A stretch of 64,000 nt of DNA from Celeribacter baekdonensis B30 (GTDB lineage Bacteria > Pseudomonadota > Alphaproteobacteria > Rhodobacterales > Rhodobacteraceae). Under the pieces are notes generated by a model. The model saw only the letters and a list, made by a program, of their open reading frames with translations, searched no databases and was not told the DNA's origin. Shown in pieces: positions 60,260 through 64,000 of this stretch (the stretch's first letter is position 1; the number at the start of each line of letters is the position of its first letter). Where the stretch lies: assembly GCF_000299875.1 (NCBI RefSeq), contig NZ_AMRK01000013.1, forward strand, positions 35,830 through 99,829, read 5' to 3'. The position numbers and the translations under genes were made by a program.

Positions 60260-60580
60260 ATGACTTACCTTTGGTATCTTATTGCTGCCTTTGCCGAGAT
60301 CGCCGGATGTTTTGCTTTCTGGGCATGGTTGCGGCTCGATCGTTCGCCACTTTTGGTCGGGCCAGGTCTGGTAAGTTTGGCACTCTTCGCATGGCTTTTG
60401 ACGCGCGCAGAAAGCGAAATGGCCGGTCGGGCATATGCAGCTTACGGGGGCGTCTACATAGCGGCGTCCATGATCTGGATGTGGCTAGTGGAGGGGAGCC
60501 GACCGGACCGCTGGGACATTGCAGGCATTCTTCTTTGCCTCTTAGGCAGTGCTCTCATCCTGTTGCCTTCGCGCTCATGA
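60260..60580 (+). CDS. YnfA-family small membrane protein (UPF0060)
   Basis: 106 residues, four membrane helices. Family motifs: [36 protein letters not shown] and [14 protein letters not shown]. Related to small multidrug-resistance proteins; function unsettled. AGGCGGCG precedes the ATG. Confidence 0.9.
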   Translation: MTYLWYLIAAFAEIAGCFAFWAWLRLDRSPLLVGPGLVSLALFAWLLTRAESEMAGRAYAAYGGVYIAASMIWMWLVEGSRPDRWDIAGILLCLLGSALILLPSRS

Positions 60581-60628
60581 TCTGCGGAACCTCAGAAAAC
60601 CAGGCAAATCCGTCGCTAGAAATCGCTA

Positions 60629-60662
60629 GGTCATCGCACCCGTCACGACGGGTGCGATGACC
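60629..60662. terminator. Perfect 16-bp hairpin between convergent genes
   Basis: Bases 60629-60644 and 60647-60662 are exact inverted complements with a two-base loop (AC). It lies between ynfA (+) and copZ (-), ending seven bases beyond the copZ stop. It probably ends transcription from both sides, although no U-tract follows on either strand. Confidence 0.6.
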
Positions 60663-60668
60663 CATAGA

Positions 60669-60866
60669 TTAGGCAGTCACGGTATTTTCGTACCCAGCTT
60701 CACGAAGCAGGGCCGTCAGCCGTTCTGTTGACAGTGCACCTTCAACAGAAACCGTGCGGGCCGGAATGTCGCAAGATACGCTCGCATTTGCGTCAGCTGC
60801 CTTGATCGCCTTTTCGATCGTACTGGTGCAATGACCACAACTCATGTCGGGAACGTTGAATTTCAT
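60669..60866 (-). CDS. copZ: CopZ-type copper chaperone
   Basis: 65 residues, a single HMA domain with MSCGHCTST. It carries Cu(I) in the cytoplasm to CopA. GAGGAG precedes the ATG. Divergent from copA, each with its own CueR-type promoter. Confidence 0.9.
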   Translation of the reverse strand: MKFNVPDMSCGHCTSTIEKAIKAADANASVSCDIPARTVSVEGALSTERLTALLREAGYENTVTA

Positions 60867-60899
60867 GTCGATGTCTCCTCTGTGACAGCTTGTTCAGTG

Positions 60900-60930
60900 C
60901 AGATGGGGCTTCCAGTGGGGGGAAGGTCAA
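60900..60930 (-). promoter_or_regulatory. CueR-type promoter of copZ
   Basis: Minus strand: TTGACC (60930-60925), CTTCCCC-CCA-CTGGAAG inside the spacer, and a weak -10 (CATCTG at 19-bp spacing). The -35 and half-site sequence closely resemble the E. coli copA promoter. Confidence 0.7.
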
Positions 60931-60979
60931 GGGTCTCCGTAGATTTTTAAAGCGAAGCCAGGAAAGTTCAAATTGGGTA

Positions 60980-61010
60980 TTGACCTTCCAGTCACTGGAA
61001 CTCCTATTTG
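60980..61010 (+). promoter_or_regulatory. CueR-type promoter of copA
   Basis: TTGACC (60980-60985) and TATTTG (61005-61010) with 19 bases between them and the dyad TTCCAGT-C-ACTGGAA (60986-61000). The transcript would begin near 61017, which supports the copA start at 61041 over the TTG at 61008. Confidence 0.83.
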
Positions 61011-61040
61011 GGGTGTCAAATGGGATTCCAGGAGACTGAA

Positions 61041-63545
61041 ATGACAGATCAATCCAAAGTGACGCTCTCGATTGAAGGAATGTCTTGCGCCTCATGCGTA
61101 GGGCGCGTGGATCGGGGCCTAGCCGCGTTGAGGGGAATATCCGATGTCTCGGTGAACCTCGCGAACGAGACGGCGCGTTTCAGCGTGGATGGTTCGCCCC
61201 ACCTGCAAGATGCGGTCCAAGCCCTGAAAGATCTCGGGTATCCAGCGCGAACGGCATCCGTGACGCTGAACATCGCGTCCATGTCATGTGCTTCTTGTGT
61301 CGGGCGCGTCGACAAGGCACTTGCCTTGGTTCCCGGCGTGTTGGAGGTCAACGTTAATCTTGCGGCGGAAAATGCGCGCATCACATATCTTGAGGGCATG
61401 ACCGACCCTGTGGCCCTCATCCGTGCATCCGAGCAAGCCGGATATCCAGCCAGCGTGGCCGAGGCCACGGCAACACAGGATCGCACTTCGCGAAAAGAAG
61501 AGGAAGCGCGCGGGTTGGCACGCCGGGTGGCACTGGCCGCAGCACTCGCTTTGCCGGTTTTCCTGATGGAAATGGGCGGGCACCTGATCCCGGCCGTGCA
61601 TATGGCGATCAACAATACCATAGGACAGCAGGCCAGCTGGTTGATCCAGTTCATCCTCACAACGGCTGTGCTCATTGGGCCCGGCCGACAGTTCTATCTG
61701 AAAGGGTTTCCGGCCTTGCTGAAAGGTGCTCCAGACATGAACAGTCTGGTCGCCGTCGGCACAGGCGCAGCTTATCTTTATTCAGTTGTCGCAACGTTCT
61801 TCCCGTCGCTGATGCCCGAGGCCGTCCGCGCTGTCTACTTCGAGGCCGCCGCGGTCATCGTGGTCCTGATCCTGATCGGGCGCTGGCTCGAAGCGCGAGC
61901 GAAAGGGCGAACAGGGGCTGCAATCGAGAAGCTGCTCGGCCTACAGGCTCGTACGGCGCGTATTTTGCGTGACGGCGATGCGGTCGAGGTCGAGATCGAT
62001 GCCTTGCGCACCGGAGATCTGATTGTTGTGCGCCCCGGAGAACGACTCGCCGTGGACGGTGAGGTTGTGGACGGCGAAAGCCATGTCGATGAAAGCATGA
62101 TCACCGGGGAACCCGTGCCGGTCGGCAAGTCGGCTGGTGATCCTGTCACGGGCGGTACGGTCAATGGCGCGGGCAGTCTGACCTATAAAGCAACGCGTGT
62201 TGGTGCGGATACCACGTTGTCCCAAATCATCCGCATGGTCGAAGATGCGCAGGGCGCCAAGCTCCCCATTCAAGGGTTGGTGGATCGGATCACGCTTTGG
62301 TTCGTCCCCGCTGTGATGACCCTCGCCGCCTTGACGATCCTTGTCTGGCTAATATTCGGCCCTGATCCCGCCCTCACCTATGCGCTGGTCGCGGGTGTCT
62401 CAGTTCTCATCATTGCTTGTCCCTGCGCGATGGGACTGGCGACGCCGACGTCGATCATGGTCGGGACCGGTCGCGCTGCTGAAATGGGCGTGTTGTTCCG
62501 CAAGGGGGATGCTCTGCAAGCATTGGGGGACGTCAAGGTTGTCGCTCTGGACAAGACCGGCACCGTCACCGCCGGACGTCCCGCGCTGACCGACCTTGTG
62601 CTGGCGGAAGGAGCCGAGCGCTGCACCGTTCTTGCGGCAGTCGCATCGGTCGAAGCCAGATCAGAACACCCGATCGCCGAAGCTATCGTGCGCGGCGCGC
62701 AGGCGGAAAACATCAGACTGTCGGAACCGAGCGCGTTTACTTCGATTACAGGGTATGGCGTGCGCGCCATCGTTGACGGGGCCGAGGTTGTTGTCGGAGC
62801 TGACCGAATGATGCAGCGCGAAGGGATCGATCTTGGTGAACTCGCAGAGGCTGAAACTATGCTCGCACGGCAAGGTCGCACCGCACTCTTCGCCGCAATC
62901 AATGGCAAGGCGGTGGCTGCGATTGGCGTCGCCGATCCGGTCAAACCCTCGAGCCGAGCCGCGATTGCCGCACTGCACAGTCTGGGTTTGAAGGTGGCAA
63001 TGATTACCGGCGACAAACGCGAAACGGCAGAAGCAATTGCCGAAGAGACTGGTATCGACCACGTGATCGCGGGGGTCTTGCCCGACGGCAAGGTGGCGGC
63101 ACTGGAAAATCTGCGCCAGCAGGGCACATTGGCCTTTGTTGGCGATGGCATCAACGATGCACCCGCGCTCGCCCACGCGGATGTTGGCATCGCCATCGGC
63201 ACTGGCACGGATGTGGCGATCGAAAGCGCAGATGTCGTATTGATGTCCGGTGATCTTCGCGGCGTTGTGAACGCTTTCGAGATCTCGCGACACACCATGC
63301 GAAACATCAAACAGAACCTTGGTTGGGCCTTTGGTTACAATGTGGCTTTGATACCCTTGGCCGCCGGAGCGCTTTATCCGAGTTTCGCCGTGCTGCTGTC
63401 ACCGGTCGTCGCTGCCGGTGCGATGGCACTTAGCTCGGTCTTTGTCTTGACGAACGCCTTGCGGCTGCGGCGCGTAAGACCGGCGATGGACGAGCGCCAA
63501 GAGTCTGGGCGGGTGGAGGACTTCGCCCCCGTCCCGGCCGAGTGA
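61041..63545 (+). CDS. copA: Cu(I)-exporting P1B-type ATPase CopA
   Basis: 834 residues. Two N-terminal HMA domains ([10 protein letters not shown] at about 14-23 and again near 86-95), eight helices, CPC ([13 protein letters not shown]), [23 protein letters not shown] and a terminal region with conserved Asn/Tyr (WAFGYN) and Met/Ser ([14 protein letters not shown]) for Cu(I). CAGGAG before the ATG at 61041. cueR follows after 12 bases. Confidence 0.93.
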   Translation: MTDQSKVTLSIEGMSCASCVGRVDRGLAALRGISDVSVNLANETARFSVDGSPHLQDAVQALKDLGYPARTASVTLNIASMSCASCVGRVDKALALVPGVLEVNVNLAAENARITYLEGMTDPVALIRASEQAGYPASVAEATATQDRTSRKEEEARGLARRVALAAALALPVFLMEMGGHLIPAVHMAINNTIGQQASWLIQFILTTAVLIGPGRQFYLKGFPALLKGAPDMNSLVAVGTGAAYLYSVVATFFPSLMPEAVRAVYFEAAAVIVVLILIGRWLEARAKGRTGAAIEKLLGLQARTARILRDGDAVEVEIDALRTGDLIVVRPGERLAVDGEVVDGESHVDESMITGEPVPVGKSAGDPVTGGTVNGAGSLTYKATRVGADTTLSQIIRMVEDAQGAKLPIQGLVDRITLWFVPAVMTLAALTILVWLIFGPDPALTYALVAGVSVLIIACPCAMGLATPTSIMVGTGRAAEMGVLFRKGDALQALGDVKVVALDKTGTVTAGRPALTDLVLAEGAERCTVLAAVASVEARSEHPIAEAIVRGAQAENIRLSEPSAFTSITGYGVRAIVDGAEVVVGADRMMQREGIDLGELAEAETMLARQGRTALFAAINGKAVAAIGVADPVKPSSRAAIAALHSLGLKVAMITGDKRETAEAIAEETGIDHVIAGVLPDGKVAALENLRQQGTLAFVGDGINDAPALAHADVGIAIGTGTDVAIESADVVLMSGDLRGVVNAFEISRHTMRNIKQNLGWAFGYNVALIPLAAGALYPSFAVLLSPVVAAGAMALSSVFVLTNALRLRRVRPAMDERQESGRVEDFAPVPAE

Positions 63546-63557
63546 GAGGAGGCAGAA

Positions 63558-63962
63558 ATGAACATTGGTGATGTTGCCGAGCGGTCAGGAGTGCCGGCCA
63601 AGACCATTCGCTACTATGAGGATATCGGTCTAGTAACACCTTTGCGCGCTGCAAACGGGTATCGAAGCTTCAGAGAGATCGATTTTCATAAGCTGGCATT
63701 CATCGGACGAGCGCGAGCCTTGGGATTTACAATCGAAGACTGCCGTACGCTTTTGGCGCTCTATAACGATGACAATCGAGAAAGTGCGCAGGTAAAGGCC
63801 GTCGCAGAGGTGCACCTGCGCCAGATTGATGAAAAGATCTCTAAACTCATGTCGATGAAAGAAACTCTTTCGTCTCTCGTGCACCAGTGTGCTGGCGATC
63901 ACCGACCGGATTGTCCAATTCTTGCGGATCTTTCTGTCGTAGACGACGCAACTTTCTCATGA
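63558..63962 (+). CDS. cueR: CueR copper-responsive regulator
   Basis: 134 residues. MerR HTH (VAERSGVPAKTIRYYEDIGL), dimer helix, and metal loop with C111 and C119 (CAGDHRPDC). S76 sits where divalent sensors have Cys, as in CueR (Ser77, Cys112, Cys120 in E. coli). This predicts Cu(I)/Ag(I) sensing. GAGGAGG before the ATG. Probably co-transcribed with copA. The last 38 bases of the window hold nothing. Confidence 0.92.
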   Translation: MNIGDVAERSGVPAKTIRYYEDIGLVTPLRAANGYRSFREIDFHKLAFIGRARALGFTIEDCRTLLALYNDDNRESAQVKAVAEVHLRQIDEKISKLMSMKETLSSLVHQCAGDHRPDCPILADLSVVDDATFS

Positions 63963-64000
63963 TCTCCGACGACGAATGAAATCGCGCGCCCTGCGAGACA

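Noticed and set aside
62378..63310. 310-codon open frame on the minus strand
   Set aside because: Antisense to copA; Ser/Ala/Pro-rich shadow sequence.
1..64000. CRISPR arrays, tRNA or rRNA genes
   Set aside because: No regularly spaced repeat array and no tRNA or rRNA-like segment was noticed on reading; a covariance-model search could still find small RNAs.

Overview
The window looks like a GC-rich alphaproteobacterial accessory replicon or genomic island, most likely from the Rhodobacteraceae. This is judged from protein style and gene content; no rRNA, tRNA or core chromosomal marker is visible. It is almost entirely a metal-handling and cell-envelope island. It holds three P-type metal ATPases, four multicopper oxidases (MCOs), seven intact or broken c-type cytochrome and redox modules, two MerR-family sensors, one MntR-type sensor and a two-component system. 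A Tn402/Tn5053-type transposition operon (tniA partial, tniB, tniQ) lies at the left edge.

Layout. 1-3.1 kb: tniABQ and a pair of direct repeats. 3.1-7.5 kb: an HTH protein, then a ZIP transporter and a two-domain MCO divergent from mntR across a MntR-like palindrome. 7.6-12.5 kb: small Cys protein, MCO, Asp-box propeller, DUF411, cytochrome c, L,D-transpeptidase. 12.5-26.8 kb (Zn/Cd/Pb type): lipoprotein, ZntA-like ATPase, a broken L,D-transpeptidase, then a leftward operon sco-dsbB-dsbA-pcuAC-sco-M23 peptidase-DUF411-zupT-lspA-lnt divergent from a ZntR/CadR-type regulator, and a transglutaminase-like/CDF/SpoIIAA-like operon. 26.8-29.9 kb: plasmid-like genes (HTH protein, TrbM-like protein, ParDE). 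30-43 kb: a leftward EF-hand-DUF302-rhodanese-CueO-VTT-APC run, a response regulator/kinase pair, and rightward ccmFGHI-lgt. 43-51 kb: cytochrome c, copper-type ATPase with two metal-binding N-domains, an RNA/nucleotide triad (PRPP synthetase, AMP/thymidine phosphorylase, beta-CASP nuclease) and a YVTN propeller. 51-64 kb: scsB operon, then L,D-transpeptidase-cytochromes-MCO-cytochrome-scsC, ynfA, copZ, copA and cueR.

How it fits together. Seven promoters carry a dyad in an exactly 19-bp spacer, or in one case a near match, as expected for MerR-family control. They fall into two dyad classes: CCTCTAG-type or a related GCTATAG dyad in the left half, where the ZntR/CadR-like sensor lies, and CTTCCAGT-type in the right half, where CueR lies. 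The island also carries extra copies of envelope maturation enzymes: lipoprotein maturation (Lgt, LspA, Lnt), cytochrome c maturation (CcmFGHI), disulfide formation (DsbA/B, ScsB/C) and cell-wall crosslinking (three L,D-transpeptidases). My inference is that it supplies replacements for envelope functions that metals poison, beside the usual efflux and oxidation systems.
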